Positions 1 to 12,172 are shown, numbered from the stretch's first letter. The stretch: DNA of 64,000 nucleotides from Devosia marina (GCF_009758415.1 NZ_WQRF01000002.1:310001-374000), one strand, 5' to 3'. The notes: generated by a model not told the origin, from the sequence alone. Translations and numbers: made by a program.

Positions 1-255
1 GATATTGGGCGAGTAGATCGGGAACACGCGTTCCACGCCTTCGCCATAGGAAATCTTGCGCACGGTGAAGCTTTCCATGATGCCGCCGCCGGAGCGTGCA
101 ATCACGACGCCTTCATAGGCCTGCAGGCGTTCCTTGTCGCCTTCGCGGATCTTGACCCACACCTTGACGGTATCGCCATGGGTGAATTCGGGATGTTCGC
201 GCTGAGTGGCGAGCGCCGCGACCTGTTCGGCCTCGATCTGTTCGATAATGTTCAT
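1..255 (-). CDS. rplS: 50S ribosomal protein L19 (partial, C-terminus outside window)
   Basis: The minus-strand frame from the ATG at 255 begins [11 protein letters not shown] and continues with the L19 core ([16 protein letters not shown], then a [10 protein letters not shown] stretch and a VERVFP segment). L19 sits at the 30S-50S interface. The window ends after about 85 codons, so the C-terminal third is missing. It lies downstream of trmD on the same strand, the usual rimM-trmD-rplS order. Confidence 0.95.
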   Translation of the reverse strand, partial: MNIIEQIEAEQVAALATQREHPEFTHGDTVKVWVKIREGDKERLQAYEGVVIARSGGGIMESFTVRKISYGEGVERVFPIYSPNI

Positions 256-445
256 TTTTCGATCCGTTCTGATCTTTTCATAGGGACGACTCTTTTATGG
301 GCCTTTGCGGCCCCGTCGCCCGGTCTTGGTTGGTAACGGAAGGGCAGTCTTCTTGGTCTTGTTGCGTGCCGGTCCGATACGCCTGGCACACGAATGGGCG
401 GCTCATAGGGGAAAACAGGGCAAGAGTCCAGTGCCTATGCCGGTT

Positions 446-1138
446 TCAGCGCGATTTGGCGGGCAGCAGGTCCGGCCGGCGCGCCCCGGTCAGCGCCAGG
501 GATTGCTCATGCCGCCATCGGGCGATTTTCCCGTGGTCACCCGACGTCAGCACCGCGGGGATTTCCCGCCCTTCGAAGCTTTGTGGCCGCGTATATTGCG
601 GATATTCGAGCAGGCCGTTTTCGAAGCTCTCCTCGTCGCGGCTGTCCAGCGCGCCGAGTACGCCGGGAATAAGCCGCACGACGGCTTCGAGCAGCACCAT
701 GGCGGCCACTTCGCCGCCGGCCAGCACATAGTCACCGATGGAGATTTCCTCGAGCTTGCGGGCCTCGATGACGCGCTGGTCCACCCCTTCAAAGCGGCCG
801 CAGACGATAACTGCGCCGGGACCGGCGGCCAGCTCGTGGGCGCGGGCCTGGGTGAGGGGGGTGCCGCGCGGTGACATCAGGATGCGGGGGCGCGGGTCGT
901 CGTCCGGCGCGACAGCATCGATCGCCTTCGCCAGAATGTCGGGCTTGAGCACCATGCCGGCCCCGCCGCCCGACGGCGTGTCGTCCACAGTGCGATGCCG
1001 ATCTGTGGCGAAGTCGCGCAACTGGGTGGCCTGCAAGGCCCACAAGCCGTCATTCAGCCCGCGCCCCAGCACGGACGCACCCAGCGGCCCGGGGAACAGC
1101 TCAGGGAAAAGAGTGATGATATCGGCGGAGAACATCAA
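446..1138 (-). CDS. trmD: tRNA (guanine-N1)-methyltransferase TrmD
   Basis: The 230-residue product starts with the typical TrmD N-terminus ([13 protein letters not shown]) and carries the SPOUT-knot signature around [13 protein letters not shown]. The enzyme methylates G37 of tRNAs that read CNN codons, using S-adenosylmethionine, and prevents +1 frameshifting. Its start overlaps the rimM stop by four bases (ATGA), which implies translational coupling. Two consecutive ATG codons begin the frame and either could be used. Confidence 0.95.
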   Translation of the reverse strand: MMFSADIITLFPELFPGPLGASVLGRGLNDGLWALQATQLRDFATDRHRTVDDTPSGGGAGMVLKPDILAKAIDAVAPDDDPRPRILMSPRGTPLTQARAHELAAGPGAVIVCGRFEGVDQRVIEARKLEEISIGDYVLAGGEVAAMVLLEAVVRLIPGVLGALDSRDEESFENGLLEYPQYTRPQSFEGREIPAVLTSGDHGKIARWRHEQSLALTGARRPDLLPAKSR

Positions 1139-1671
1139 TCCGGCTCTTCCTCGCCAGGCTCGGCATCGAGCGGCGGGGCGATCACCAGATAGCCGTCGGC
1201 AATGCGGATGAGGGGAACAACGGCCTTGGTGAAAGGATAAAGGAATGTGTCACCCGAGCGTTCATCCCGCACCTCCAGGATGTCCCCGGCGCCGTGATCA
1301 TAGATGGCGCTGACTGCCCCGATGGACACGCCATTGTCGAGACGGGCATCGAGCCCGATCAGATCGGCGTGGTAGAAATCGTCTTCATCCTCGATTTCCG
1401 GAAGGCGGCTGCGCTCGACATACAGCTCGACGCCATTGAGCAATTCTGCTGCATTGCGGTCGCGCACGCCCTTGATGCGGGCAATCAGCACTGTCTTTTG
1501 CAGCCGCGCCGATTCAATGGTGATGACCAGCCCCGGCCGGTTGGTTTCGAGCGGACCATAATCGGCTATGGCCTCGGGCTCCTGGGTGTGAGAGGCGATG
1601 CGTACCTCGCCCTTGATGCCGTGCGCGGCGCCGATCGTGCCCATCAGAATGCGGGATGAAGTGTCTGCCAT
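1135..1671 (-). CDS. rimM: 16S rRNA processing / ribosome maturation factor RimM
   Basis: The 178-residue product begins [23 protein letters not shown], where the GxIGxxHGxxGEV pattern is typical of RimM. The C-terminal PRC-barrel part includes [14 protein letters not shown] and [20 protein letters not shown] segments. RimM helps assemble the 30S head around S19. A longer frame opens upstream to 1725, but the start at 1671 follows an AGAGAAGG ribosome-binding site and matches the family N-terminus. The last residues (EPGEEEPD) are acidic. Confidence 0.93.
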   Translation of the reverse strand: MADTSSRILMGTIGAAHGIKGEVRIASHTQEPEAIADYGPLETNRPGLVITIESARLQKTVLIARIKGVRDRNAAELLNGVELYVERSRLPEIEDEDDFYHADLIGLDARLDNGVSIGAVSAIYDHGAGDILEVRDERSGDTFLYPFTKAVVPLIRIADGYLVIAPPLDAEPGEEEPD

Positions 1672-1732
1672 CGGCCTTCTCTTCTTGTTTGTATGGCTCC
1701 ATAGCAGCGCCATCAGAAGGCGCAAGAGCTTG

Positions 1733-2332
1733 TCAGCGCGTCGGCACCAGTTCGATCACGTCGTGGGTCGATTCAAAGCGCGGAAAAGGCAGTTCCAGGC
1801 GATATCGCACCGGCTTGCCGTCGACTTTGTAGACGCAGCCGACCTGGCTGCGTTCGGGGTCGGCTCTGTAGTTCATGGGGGCTTCGTCGCCATAATGCAG
1901 CGTTCCCCAATAGAACAGGCCCCCGCCATCGCTGGGCAGGAGGTTGCCGCTGAAACGCTGCGACCCGGTGAGCTTTTCGATGCGGGCACCGTCATTTGAG
2001 ACGGTGCAGGCAAATTGGGTATAGGTTGTAAGAGGAAGAAGGCCGCCCAGCTTGATGGTGCGGCAGCGATAGTTCCCATCCGGCATCTGCGAGATCGGGG
2101 TCTCGCCAAGGGCAAAGAGCGTGGAGACGAGCGCCCGGTCGGCGGCGTTGTCGGAGAGCAGGGCTTCGGCAAGGCCCCGGGAGCGGGCCGCCTCAAAGCC
2201 GGTCATGCGGTCGCCGTCGAATGGCGTGATTGGGGCGGCATCGGGCACCTGGCAGGCCAGGGTGCTTACGACGGGCATCAGCACCGCCGCCAGCAGCAGG
2301 GCCGCGAAGCGGCGCGTAGGAATATTTCGCAT
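1733..2332 (-). CDS. Secreted DUF4893-like protein
   Basis: The 199-residue product has an N-terminal signal sequence (basic MRNIPTRR, then a hydrophobic run ending near LACQVPDAA). The mature part includes NYRCRTIKLGGLLPL and a GGLFYWGTLHYGDE stretch that I associate with the DUF4893 family; that match is from memory. Paired cysteines suggest periplasmic folding. The function is unknown. The start at 2332 was chosen because the signal peptide begins there, although the frame is open to 2413. Confidence 0.65.
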   Translation of the reverse strand: MRNIPTRRFAALLLAAVLMPVVSTLACQVPDAAPITPFDGDRMTGFEAARSRGLAEALLSDNAADRALVSTLFALGETPISQMPDGNYRCRTIKLGGLLPLTTYTQFACTVSNDGARIEKLTGSQRFSGNLLPSDGGGLFYWGTLHYGDEAPMNYRADPERSQVGCVYKVDGKPVRYRLELPFPRFESTHDVIELVPTR

Positions 2333-2412
2333 CTTTCGCCTGCCTTGTCTCAGATCAAGGAACCTTGCACGCAAATGATGCTTTCTCAAGCAGACCAGAC
2401 AAGGAGGTTGCA

Positions 2413-2712
2413 ATGTCCAAGATGCTCACCGACCGAGAGGCCATCCGCGAATGGGTGATTGCCCGTGGTGGCAATCCGGTGCTGATGGATGTGCCCGATG
2501 GCAGCAAGACCCGCACGGTGCTGCAGCTCTCCTTCGGTCAGGCCAGTCTCAATTCCCTTGGCAATGAAGGGCCGGACCGGATCGGTGGTTTCGAACTAGT
2601 GAGCTGGGAAGAATGGTTCACCGCGCTCGAAAACGGCAATCTGGCCCTGATGGTCTCGGACGACCCGTCCGGCGGCAATGAGGCTGAATTCAGCTTTGTG
2701 GAGCGCGATTAG
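2413..2712 (+). CDS. Small conserved protein of unknown function (99 aa)
   Basis: A perfect AAGGAGG ribosome-binding site at 2401-2407 precedes the ATG at 2413. The product is soluble and acidic, with the segment FELVSWEEWFTALENGNLALM and no signal or membrane segment. It is divergent from the DUF4893-like gene, and its stop overlaps the stop of the zincin gene on the other strand. I do not recognise a function. Confidence 0.75.
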   Translation: MSKMLTDREAIREWVIARGGNPVLMDVPDGSKTRTVLQLSFGQASLNSLGNEGPDRIGGFELVSWEEWFTALENGNLALMVSDDPSGGNEAEFSFVERD

Positions 2713-3151
2713 TCCTCGGAAAAGGCTGGAACGCCGGCCTTGTCGGCCTCAGCTTCCAAGGCCTCCATGTCCTCGTCGGAAAAGCCGAAATGGTGGCCCA
2801 GTTCGTGGATCAGCACGTGGGTGACGATTTCACCCAGCGTGTTGTCTTCGTTTTCGGCCCAATAATCGAGGATCGCGCGGCGGTAGAGATAGACGGTATT
2901 GGGCATTTGGCCAGTTTGCGGTGTGGCGCCGTCTTCGGTCAGGCCAACACCGGAGAACAGCCCCATCAACTCGAACGGGCTTTCCATCCCGAAGCCTTGC
3001 AGGATCTCGTCCTCGGCATATTCGGCAACCGAGCAGGTGACGTCGGCGGCAAGAGAGGCAAAGGGCTCCGGCAAGCCGGCCAGGGCCGCGCTCGCCAGAG
3101 CCTCGAAATCGTCCAGTGTCGGGGCGTAGAGCCCCGACCAGTCGGTCTTGC

Positions 3152-3161
<10 letters not shown>
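2709..3161 (-). CDS. Small zinc metallopeptidase-like protein (Zincin_1 family)
   Basis: The 150-residue product carries [13 protein letters not shown] near residues 119-131, that is HExxH with a downstream G and D, as in the small zincin family PF06262. The N-terminal segment ([18 protein letters not shown]) also fits that family. There is no signal peptide, so it is probably cytoplasmic; its substrate is unknown. The start overlaps the last 10 bases of leuC, so the two are probably cotranscribed. Confidence 0.85.
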
Positions 3162-4558
<1,397 letters not shown>

Positions 4559-4665
4559 ATCCGTAGGTTCCGGGGCAGGAATGAAAGATTGGAGTGGTTC
4601 TAAGCCCAAGCCGGGGCAGGGGTCAAGCACAACCGTACTCACTGGTACGGTGGTGGTCGATCAGG

Positions 4666-5991
4666 CTATCTGGCGCCAATGATGCTCCAAAAGCCCAAGC
4701 GGCGGCGCACGAGCCAGACCATGGCGGTGGTCGCCACGCAGATGGTAATCGTGGTTCCCACAGCTGCGCCCATTGGGCCGAACTGAACAATCAGCACGAA
4801 ATCGAGTATTACAGCCAAAACGGCGCAGCCGCACAGCGCCAGCGCCAGATGGTTCTGCTCGCCCGTCATCAGCAGCAGGAATTTGGTTGGTCCGGCCGCG
4901 GCCTGCACCACCAACCCGATCAGCAGGATCGTCAGCAGGGGGCTGGCGCTGACAAAGTCGGGACCGAACAGGCCCAGGGCAAGGGGGGCGCCGGCCGCCA
5001 TCAGCAGTGCCGCCAGCAGGGTCGGCCAGAAGGACCAGACGACAAACTTCTTCACTAGCGCGGTTAGCTCATCATGGCGGCCAGCGGCATGAAGGCGAGC
5101 AAGCTGGGCGCTGGAAATCGCCGAAATGGCAAACATGACATAGGACACCAGCGCCGCCAGGCGCGAGGCTGCGTAAAAGGCGCCTCCGGCTTCGGGGCCG
5201 GAAATGGCATTGACCAGCATGACGTCGATGCTGGTGACCAGCATGAAATAGCCGTCAACCGCGACTATGGCCCAGGAACCGCCCAGCCAAGCGCGCGGTT
5301 CGTAGCGCGGCGGTCCTTGCAGCGCGGGACCGAGATGGTGGCGGATCACCCCCCATTGCACGGCCCAGGTCAGCAGCAGGGCGACAAGCATCGCCCAGAC
5401 GGCGGCGGGGGCGTTGATAGGCAAGCCCAGCGCGTGGAACGCGCCCAGCGTTGCGAGGAAGAGAACAGGCCTGAGCATGAAGCTGGGAAGATAGGCGAGC
5501 CAGGCCGGGCCGTCGGCGCGTGCGATGCCCTTGCCGATATCGACCTGGGCGAAAAGCGGAATGCAGAGACAACCAATGAGAAGAGCCTCCTTCTGGCCGC
5601 CGGTCAGGGCGAGCGCCGGAAGGGACACCAGTGCGGCGATCACACCTGTGGTCAGCAGGCTGATGGCAAAGACAGCCAGCTGGGAAAAGATCACGATGCC
5701 CTTGACGCCCGCGAGATCCTGCCGCTCGAGCGCGCCGGCAGCGAAGCGGGTGGTGGAACTTGCCATGCCCAGTTGCGCCAAGGTTCCCGCCAGCGTCACC
5801 CAGACCCAGGCATTGGAAAATATGCCGAACTCGGCCAGCCCCATCCATCGGGCAATCAGCAATTGCGAGAGGAAGGTCACCAGAGACCCGCCAATCCTCA
5901 CTCCGAATGACAGAATGGCGTCGCCGCCCCCGCCCTGTTTGAAGGCAAGCCGCCGCAGTCGCGCCATGGAGCCGAGAGGAACATCGCTCAT
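4666..5991 (-). CDS. Polytopic flippase-like membrane protein (MOP/Wzx type)
   Basis: The 441-residue product has about twelve hydrophobic segments and begins with a basic cytoplasmic stretch before GGDAILSFGVRIGGSLVTFLSQLLIARWMG, typical of polysaccharide-repeat flippases in the MOP superfamily. Such proteins move lipid-linked oligosaccharides across the inner membrane. The start at 5991 lies one base after the stop of the ATP-grasp gene, so the pair is one transcription unit. The substrate cannot be told from sequence. Confidence 0.8.
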   Translation of the reverse strand: MSDVPLGSMARLRRLAFKQGGGGDAILSFGVRIGGSLVTFLSQLLIARWMGLAEFGIFSNAWVWVTLAGTLAQLGMASSTTRFAAGALERQDLAGVKGIVIFSQLAVFAISLLTTGVIAALVSLPALALTGGQKEALLIGCLCIPLFAQVDIGKGIARADGPAWLAYLPSFMLRPVLFLATLGAFHALGLPINAPAAVWAMLVALLLTWAVQWGVIRHHLGPALQGPPRYEPRAWLGGSWAIVAVDGYFMLVTSIDVMLVNAISGPEAGGAFYAASRLAALVSYVMFAISAISSAQLARLHAAGRHDELTALVKKFVVWSFWPTLLAALLMAAGAPLALGLFGPDFVSASPLLTILLIGLVVQAAAGPTKFLLLMTGEQNHLALALCGCAVLAVILDFVLIVQFGPMGAAVGTTITICVATTAMVWLVRRRLGFWSIIGAR

Positions 5992-5992
5992 C

Positions 5993-7222
5993 TCAGCCCG
6001 ACTTCCCTTGGTTGCGCCGCTCAAGATCTGGCTCGGCGCGGCGATGCGCGCGGTTTTCGGCAATTCTGGGTGCCATTCTCAGCTGCGCTAGTGCGGGACC
6101 CAGGTCATGGCGAACGAAGGTATCGGAACGCTCGCGCCCCAGCGCCCAGCTCGCGGGCTGCATGGCAAAACCGGCAAGGCGCTGCAGCGCCTGGGACCAA
6201 TGGCCGGGGCCGGTGCGAAAGGTCATGGCTATGGCGTGCAGGTCGCGCAGGAAATTTCGTCCGCGCAACCCGACCCGATAATCCACCTGGGGTCGCGTGC
6301 GGCCCTCAACGTATTGCTCGAAGAGGTAGAGAGGAAAATCGACCCCGGATGCGACGGCCAGGGGAAGGGAGCCCCAGAGCCGGGCATTGACTTCGATCAG
6401 AATAAAATTGCCCGTCCGATCCTGGCGGAATTCGACCATCGCAACACCGTTCAGACCGGTTGCGGCCGAGATTGCGCTCGCCGCCGCCCGCAGCCGCGGG
6501 TCTATCGCTTCGCTGATCCGCAGCGAACTGCCGCCTTCCGTGCCGGTTTCTCCCAGCCGACGATGCTGAAAGGCCTGGCTAATGACCCCGTCCTTTGCCA
6601 GCACGGACAGGCCAAGCCCGTCCCCGTCAAAGTAGTGTTCGACCAGCAGGCCCTCGCGGGTCGGGACAGCGGCCAAAAAGGCCTCGACTTCATCGGCCGT
6701 GTTGACCTGAACGACGCCGTTGCGACTGGTCAGATTGGCCAGGCGGTAAGACTGAGTCTGCTTGATCAGAAGAGGCAGGCCGAGCTCTGCCACAAGGCTT
6801 TGGGCGTTGTCATCCTCCCGCACCGGGCGCCCCGAGGCGGTGGGCACGCCGAGCCGGGCGCAAAGGTCCCGCGTTCTCTGCTTGTCGTTGAGAATGGTAA
6901 GGGTGTCATGGGCGGGAAGTGCAATGGTCTGGTCTGCGAAGCGGTCCCGGTTCTGGTCGAGCGGTAGCATGGATCGCTCGCAGCAGGGCAGGAGCAGATC
7001 GAACTGCTGCTGATCGAGCAGATGCCGCAATTCATCGAGCCAGACAATGGGATTGTCGCTATAGCGCGGAAGACGGTGAACAGCGCTTACATAGCGTGAC
7101 TGCGTGGTAGGGCTTTCCCAGTTGAACGGCGCCAAATGCACAGCAATGCCCGCCCGCCCCAGCGAGCGCACCGCCGCCAGGACGCTGCGGTCATCATCGC
7201 CAAATATGAGAACTCTTCTCAT
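5993..7222 (-). CDS. ATP-grasp domain protein
   Basis: The 409-residue product has an N-terminal Rossmann-like segment (RRVLIFGDDDRSVLAAVRSLGRAG) and a carbamoyl-phosphate-synthase-like ATP-grasp core. The core includes LPLLIKQTQSYR (nucleotide-binding lysine), LLVEHYFDGDGLGLSV and the metal-binding FILIEVNARLWGS. ATP-grasp enzymes ligate a carboxylate to an amine or thiol through an acyl-phosphate. Its tight coupling to a flippase gene suggests it modifies a surface polymer or its precursor; that role is inferred. Confidence 0.8.
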   Translation of the reverse strand: MRRVLIFGDDDRSVLAAVRSLGRAGIAVHLAPFNWESPTTQSRYVSAVHRLPRYSDNPIVWLDELRHLLDQQQFDLLLPCCERSMLPLDQNRDRFADQTIALPAHDTLTILNDKQRTRDLCARLGVPTASGRPVREDDNAQSLVAELGLPLLIKQTQSYRLANLTSRNGVVQVNTADEVEAFLAAVPTREGLLVEHYFDGDGLGLSVLAKDGVISQAFQHRRLGETGTEGGSSLRISEAIDPRLRAAASAISAATGLNGVAMVEFRQDRTGNFILIEVNARLWGSLPLAVASGVDFPLYLFEQYVEGRTRPQVDYRVGLRGRNFLRDLHAIAMTFRTGPGHWSQALQRLAGFAMQPASWALGRERSDTFVRHDLGPALAQLRMAPRIAENRAHRRAEPDLERRNQGKSG

Positions 7223-7387
7223 TCAGGCGCACTGCCTCGCAAGCTGTCGGGCAGAAACCGAAAGGTCAAATGATCTGATGTTCCCGAGTTGCATCTGCCG
7301 TACCCTTCCTCGCCGCGCTTGAGGTGGCGCGACAAGAGAAGTGTGACACAGACGGTTTCAAGAAGGTCTTACCGGAACCTGCCAGCA

Positions 7388-7407
7388 AAATTACAATTTG
7401 GTAATTT
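7388..7407. repeat. AT-rich inverted repeat
   Basis: AAATTAC (7388-7394) and GTAATTT (7401-7407) form a perfect 7-bp inverted repeat with a 6-base loop. It lies just past the purH stop and about 170 bases upstream of the ATP-grasp start. It could be a weak hairpin after purH or part of the ATP-grasp promoter. It lacks a good T-tract on either strand. Confidence 0.35.
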
Positions 7408-7423
7408 CCTGGTCACCTTAGCC

Positions 7424-9007
7424 CTAATGCCGAAAATGGCGCATGCCAGTCATCACCATGGCGATGCCAGCGGCGTCGGCAGCGGCGATCACCTCGTCGT
7501 CGCGCATCGAGCCGCCGGGCTGGATGACGGCGGTGGCGCCTGCGGCAACCAGTGCTTCAAGGCCATCGGCAAACGGGAAGAAGGCGTCGGAGGCCACGAC
7601 CGAGCCCTGGGTCAGAGCCCCTTCGATACCCGCGGCCTCTGCCGCATCGATCGACTTGCGATGCGCCACACGAGCCGAATCCACCCGGCTCATCTGCCCG
7701 GCGCCGATGCCGGCGGTGGCGCCGTCCTTGACGTAGATGATGGCATTGGACTTGACGTGTTTTGCCACCTTGGCTGCCAGCTTCAAATCCACCAGCTCCT
7801 GATCGGTCGGCTGGCGCCTGGTGACGACCTTGAGGTCGCAATCATCGACATTGGCATTGTCTCGGCCCTGCACCAGCAGGCCCCCGGCCACCGATTTGAC
7901 CATCAGGCCTTCGGCCTTGGGATCGGCAACGCCGCCGGTCAGCAGCAGGCGCAGGTTCTTTTTGGCGGCGATGATCTCCTGCGCTTCAGGCGTCGCAGAG
8001 GGGGCGACGATCACCTCGGTGAAGACCTTGACGATTTCGGCGGCTGTTTCGGCGTCGATTTCGCGATTGGTGGCGACAATGCCGCCGAAGGCCGAGACCG
8101 GATCGGTGCGCAATGCTTTCACATAGGCGGTCTTGAGATCATCGGCGACGGCCACGCCACAGGGATTGGCGTGCTTGATGATCGCGACCGCAGCGGTCTG
8201 GGCAGGATCGAATTCCGAGACCAGTTCGAAGGCAGCGTCGGTGTCGTTGATGTTGTTGTAGCTCAGGGTCTTGCCCTGCACCTGGGTGGCGGTGGCCACG
8301 CCAGGGCGGGTTTCCCCGGTCTTGTAGAAGGCGGCCCATTGGTGGGGATTTTCGCCGTAGCGCATGACTTCGCTCAAGGTGCCGGCAAAGCTGCGATAAT
8401 TGACATCGGCAAAGTCGATTTCGCGGGCGAACCAGCTCGAAATGGCGCTGTCATATGCGGCGGTACGGGCATAGGCCTTGGCGGCGAGGCGCTGGCGCAT
8501 CTCGAAGGGAATGCCGCCATTGCGGATGGCTTCGAGAATGGCCGGGTAGTCGGCGGGGTCTACCACCACTGTGACAAAGGCATGGTTCTTGGCCGCCGAG
8601 CGCACCATGGCCGGGCCGCCAATGTCGATATTCTCGATGATTTCGTCGTAGCTGGCGCCGGAGGCGACGGTTTTTTCGAAAGGATAGAGATTGACCGCGA
8701 CAAGATCGATCGGGCCGATCTCGTGCGTGTCCATCGAAGCCTGGTGTTCGGGGTTGTCGCGCACCGAAAGCAGACCGCCATGCACTTTGTGATGCAGGGT
8801 CTTGACGCGGCCATCCATCATTTCGGGAAAGCCGGTCAGATCAGAAATGTCGCGCACCGGCAGGCCGGCCTCGCTGATCAGGCGATGGGTGCCGCCGGTG
8901 GAGACCAATTCAACCCCAGCCTCGGACAATCCACTGGCGAAATCGGCCATGCCGGATTTGTCGAATACCGAAAGCAGTGCCCGACCGACACTTACCGTCT
9001 TGCCCAT
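7424..9007 (-). CDS. purH: Bifunctional AICAR formyltransferase / IMP cyclohydrolase PurH
   Basis: The 527-residue product starts [15 protein letters not shown], has the N-terminal IMP cyclohydrolase domain ([24 protein letters not shown]) and the C-terminal AICAR transformylase domain ([36 protein letters not shown]). It performs the last two steps of de novo purine synthesis. The start at 9007 fits the family; the frame is open further upstream. It follows rsmB and the heparinase-like gene on the same strand. Confidence 0.97.
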   Translation of the reverse strand: MGKTVSVGRALLSVFDKSGMADFASGLSEAGVELVSTGGTHRLISEAGLPVRDISDLTGFPEMMDGRVKTLHHKVHGGLLSVRDNPEHQASMDTHEIGPIDLVAVNLYPFEKTVASGASYDEIIENIDIGGPAMVRSAAKNHAFVTVVVDPADYPAILEAIRNGGIPFEMRQRLAAKAYARTAAYDSAISSWFAREIDFADVNYRSFAGTLSEVMRYGENPHQWAAFYKTGETRPGVATATQVQGKTLSYNNINDTDAAFELVSEFDPAQTAAVAIIKHANPCGVAVADDLKTAYVKALRTDPVSAFGGIVATNREIDAETAAEIVKVFTEVIVAPSATPEAQEIIAAKKNLRLLLTGGVADPKAEGLMVKSVAGGLLVQGRDNANVDDCDLKVVTRRQPTDQELVDLKLAAKVAKHVKSNAIIYVKDGATAGIGAGQMSRVDSARVAHRKSIDAAEAAGIEGALTQGSVVASDAFFPFADGLEALVAAGATAVIQPGGSMRDDEVIAAADAAGIAMVMTGMRHFRH

Positions 9008-9111
9008 GAGATCTGTCCCGCGCTTTTGGAAAATGGAGGATTTCGCGGCTGCGCTAGCACGAGACGGGCAAAAGGCCAATCTCTTTGCGCCCGCAGGGCC
9101 CCATTTGCGCA

Positions 9112-10806
9112 CTATTGCTGTTCGAGCGTGAAGATCCAGGCCACTTCAGTGGTGTTGGTGACATCGGTTTCCAGCACCAGCTGCCGGGTGCGGTGAAAGC
9201 CGAGATAGGCCGATTGGCGTACGCTGTCCTCTTCGCGGAACTGGGCCCCTTCCCAGAGGAAACTCCAGGTCACACCATTGGGCAGCACCAGCCGTGCGAT
9301 GCCCTCGCCAGTGGTGCGCCGCACCTTGACGCCCGGCGCCAGGTGAAAGCGCAGGGACATCATGCCCCTGGGCTCCCCTGCGGGCACGATCCGGTCCTGG
9401 CCAACCAGCGTGGTGCCGCCTGAAAGCAGGGTCAGCCGGCGCTCGATCTCAACACCATAGCGCTGGGCATAGCCGGCGCTGGTCAGGGTCAGCATGTGTT
9501 CGACGGTGTCGATGGACATGGCCGGGGCGGCAGCGCGGCGCTGCCTGTGCTCGGGGCCTTCCGCATCAATGGTGGGGGCAGAATGGGCCACTGGCTGGCG
9601 GAACAGGTCACGGCTCTCCGGCAGATCGGAGGGTGCGGGGCCACAACTGCCGACCACCAACTCGCTGGCATGGGCAAACTCGAAGGCCAAGGCGCTGTCA
9701 TGCGCCTCGCCATCGAAACCCGGTGGAGGCCGCAGGCCGCTATCGGCGATCACCACGGTGTCGCCGGCCCGCACAATGCCATAGCCGCCGATCAGCCGCG
9801 AGCGGCGTGAGGCCGAGGGGCCGTTGGCCTGCACCGCCACCAGGACATCGTGCGGCACCTGACCGCAGCCGTTGAAATAGACCGGTTCGCCGCTCGACAG
9901 CGTCAGGGCGTCGAGGGCCTCATGCATACGGTCGACGCGGTTGGTCAATTCGGCCATGGCCGGGCTGCCATGGCGCCCCACGGCACGGCGCAGGCTCGCC
10001 AGTTCGACCAGTAAGGCCAGTTGCTGGCGCGGATTGCGCGACAGGTGCAGCCCGTCACTGTCAAGCTGCTGGGCAAGCAGGGCATCGAGCCGGGCGACAT
10101 TGGTGTCGATGTCAGGAACATCGTCCAGATTGCACAATTCGGCGCCCAACAGACCAATAGCGGCAAACAGCGCTTCGATCGGATCGGCGGCAAGCGGCCC
10201 ACGCACGCGCAGGCTCTGCACCTGGGTCCCAAGGCTGCGCTGGATGGTGCGGGTCTGGTCGGGCGTGGCGCCGTCCAGCACCAGGGTCAGATGGCGCAAC
10301 CAGTTGAGCACGCGCTGGGCCGTCAGCGTCAGCGTCCAGCTATCGGCCTCGAACTGGCCTTCGCGGCCGATCCAGTCCAGGACCAGGGTGCGGGCGAAGA
10401 GTTTCTCGCCCGGATCACGGCAATCGCGGAAATGCCTGAGCCAGGAGAAACTGTGGAGATTGTTCCACCAATCAGGATGCTCGACATCGAGCGAAAAGGG
10501 CGAGGCGCCGCCGGTTTCGAACAGTTTTGAGGCGAGCAGATAGCGCCCGGACATCATTTCGCGCACCGCTTCGCGGTCGGCGGGGCGGAAGTCGGGCAGG
10601 TCGCCGGCATAGGCGTGATCGGTCTGGCCGCGCCAGGTCCAGCGCAGCAATGGCATGGTGACCACGCTGTCGGCCAAGCCAAGCGCCAATCTGCGCCCAG
10701 CCGGAACCAGCCGTCCGTTCACCGCGTCCCTCCCCCCTGGTTCGGGGAAAAGGCCATTGCCTTGTCCATTGGTATTCCCACTCGAAACGTCTCGCCGGCC
10801 AATCAT
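9112..10806 (-). CDS. Heparinase II/III-like protein
   Basis: The 564-residue product has an alpha-helical N-terminal part rich in tryptophan ([19 protein letters not shown]) and a beta-rich C-terminal part (YNH-type segments such as [11 protein letters not shown] and [28 protein letters not shown]). This matches the heparinase II/III family commonly found beside purH in Hyphomicrobiales. There is no clear signal peptide and the start is uncertain. Uronic-acid polymer degradation is the family activity, but the substrate here is unknown. Confidence 0.85.
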   Translation of the reverse strand: MIGRRDVSSGNTNGQGNGLFPEPGGRDAVNGRLVPAGRRLALGLADSVVTMPLLRWTWRGQTDHAYAGDLPDFRPADREAVREMMSGRYLLASKLFETGGASPFSLDVEHPDWWNNLHSFSWLRHFRDCRDPGEKLFARTLVLDWIGREGQFEADSWTLTLTAQRVLNWLRHLTLVLDGATPDQTRTIQRSLGTQVQSLRVRGPLAADPIEALFAAIGLLGAELCNLDDVPDIDTNVARLDALLAQQLDSDGLHLSRNPRQQLALLVELASLRRAVGRHGSPAMAELTNRVDRMHEALDALTLSSGEPVYFNGCGQVPHDVLVAVQANGPSASRRSRLIGGYGIVRAGDTVVIADSGLRPPPGFDGEAHDSALAFEFAHASELVVGSCGPAPSDLPESRDLFRQPVAHSAPTIDAEGPEHRQRRAAAPAMSIDTVEHMLTLTSAGYAQRYGVEIERRLTLLSGGTTLVGQDRIVPAGEPRGMMSLRFHLAPGVKVRRTTGEGIARLVLPNGVTWSFLWEGAQFREEDSVRQSAYLGFHRTRQLVLETDVTNTTEVAWIFTLEQQ

Positions 10807-10830
10807 GGCTGGCGCCTGTTACCAAAGCCC

Positions 10831-12132
10831 TTAGCGTGTTCGCCTGAACCGCGCCACGAAGAACCCGTCCATCCCCGCATTTCCGTTTCCGGGCGACATG
10901 GCGGGGTGGGTGCGTATCAGGCCCTCGGCAGACACCGCCTGTTCGAGCCCGGTCATCTCGTCACGGGCGATTGGCCAGAGCTCAAGGCCAGGCAGGGCAT
11001 CGAGCGCCCAGGTGACCTGCTGCTCGCCTTCGGCCGGCTCAAGCGAACAGACGCAGTAGATCAGCGTTCCACCGGGTGCCAGGCAGCGGAACGCATTGGT
11101 CAGCAGAGCCTGTTGCAAGGTGACGCGACCGGCAATATCGCGCGCTGAACGGTTCCAGAGCACTTCGGGATGGCGGCGGAACGTTCCAGTGGCCGAGCAG
11201 GGTGCATCAAGCAAAATGCCGTCAAATGGGCTGGTGGGGTCGTAATTGGCCGCATCGGCCTCGACCACACCCGGCGCATAGCCGAGGCGCTCCATGTTCT
11301 GCCTGAGACGGGGAAGGCGCGTGCCATCGCTGTCGAGCGCTGTGACTTTGTAGCCGGCTTTGATCAACTGGGCGGTCTTGCCACCAGGCGCGGCACAAAG
11401 GTCGAGCACGCCGCGACCAGCCTCCAGACCCATCAGGCGGGCGGGAATGGCCGAAGCGGCATCCTGCACCCACCAGCGGCCCTCGTCATAGCCCGGCAGG
11501 GCCTCGACGGCCCGGTCGCGGCTTTCAAGGCGGATGCTGTCGGCAAGCAGGGGTTCGGCACCCAGCGCCTCGATCAGCTCCGGGTCGTTGTCACGCAAGG
11601 TCAGGTCGAGAGGCGCCCCCTCGATCAGCGCCGTGGCGAATTGGGCAACGGCGTCAGCGCCATAGGCCGCGGTCCAGCCGGTGGCGAAATGTTCGGGCAG
11701 CAGCAGGGCGTCATCCATCAGCCCATAACGGGCCGAATTGGCCTGGGCGCGGCGCAATACCGCGTTCATCAGGCCGGAAAGATGGCGGGCCTTGGCGTCG
11801 CGCTTGATCGCTTCGACGGCCAGGAACAGGGCGCTATGGGCGCCCAGATCGGGCAGGAAGACCAGCTGGGCGAGCGAGAGGCGCAGCACGGCCTCGAAGC
11901 TGCCCGCTCGCGCAGGCAGGCCTTTTTCCAGGAGGTCGGCCAGCATGACATCGATCTGGCCATGCCGCCGCAGGGCTGTGGTGATCAGCCTATTGGCCAA
12001 AGCACGATCGCGCCCGTCGGCGAGATCGCTCGCGCCAAGCGGGGTGAAATGTTCGCCTGCCAACACGGTCTTGAGCCGCTCTGCGGCGGCGAGGCGGAGC
12101 TTCAAGCCCGCCGGTTCGGTCCGTTGCGCCAA
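10831..12132 (-). CDS. rsmB: 16S rRNA m5C967 methyltransferase RsmB
   Basis: The 433-residue product combines an N-terminal NusB-like helical domain (LRLSLAQLVFLPDLGAHSALFLAVEAIK) with a SAM-dependent methyltransferase domain. The motifs are LDLCAAPGGKTAQL (SAM binding), ILLDAPCSATGTFRRHPE (catalytic TC/PC loop) and LIYCVCSLEPAEGEQQV (catalytic cysteine). It methylates C967 of 16S rRNA. It lies upstream of the heparinase-like gene with a gap of 24 bases. Confidence 0.93.
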   Translation of the reverse strand: MAQRTEPAGLKLRLAAAERLKTVLAGEHFTPLGASDLADGRDRALANRLITTALRRHGQIDVMLADLLEKGLPARAGSFEAVLRLSLAQLVFLPDLGAHSALFLAVEAIKRDAKARHLSGLMNAVLRRAQANSARYGLMDDALLLPEHFATGWTAAYGADAVAQFATALIEGAPLDLTLRDNDPELIEALGAEPLLADSIRLESRDRAVEALPGYDEGRWWVQDAASAIPARLMGLEAGRGVLDLCAAPGGKTAQLIKAGYKVTALDSDGTRLPRLRQNMERLGYAPGVVEADAANYDPTSPFDGILLDAPCSATGTFRRHPEVLWNRSARDIAGRVTLQQALLTNAFRCLAPGGTLIYCVCSLEPAEGEQQVTWALDALPGLELWPIARDEMTGLEQAVSAEGLIRTHPAMSPGNGNAGMDGFFVARFRRTR

Positions 12133-12172
12133 TTCGTCAACTCAGTTTGGGCTGCGCCATATGGGCGCTGCA

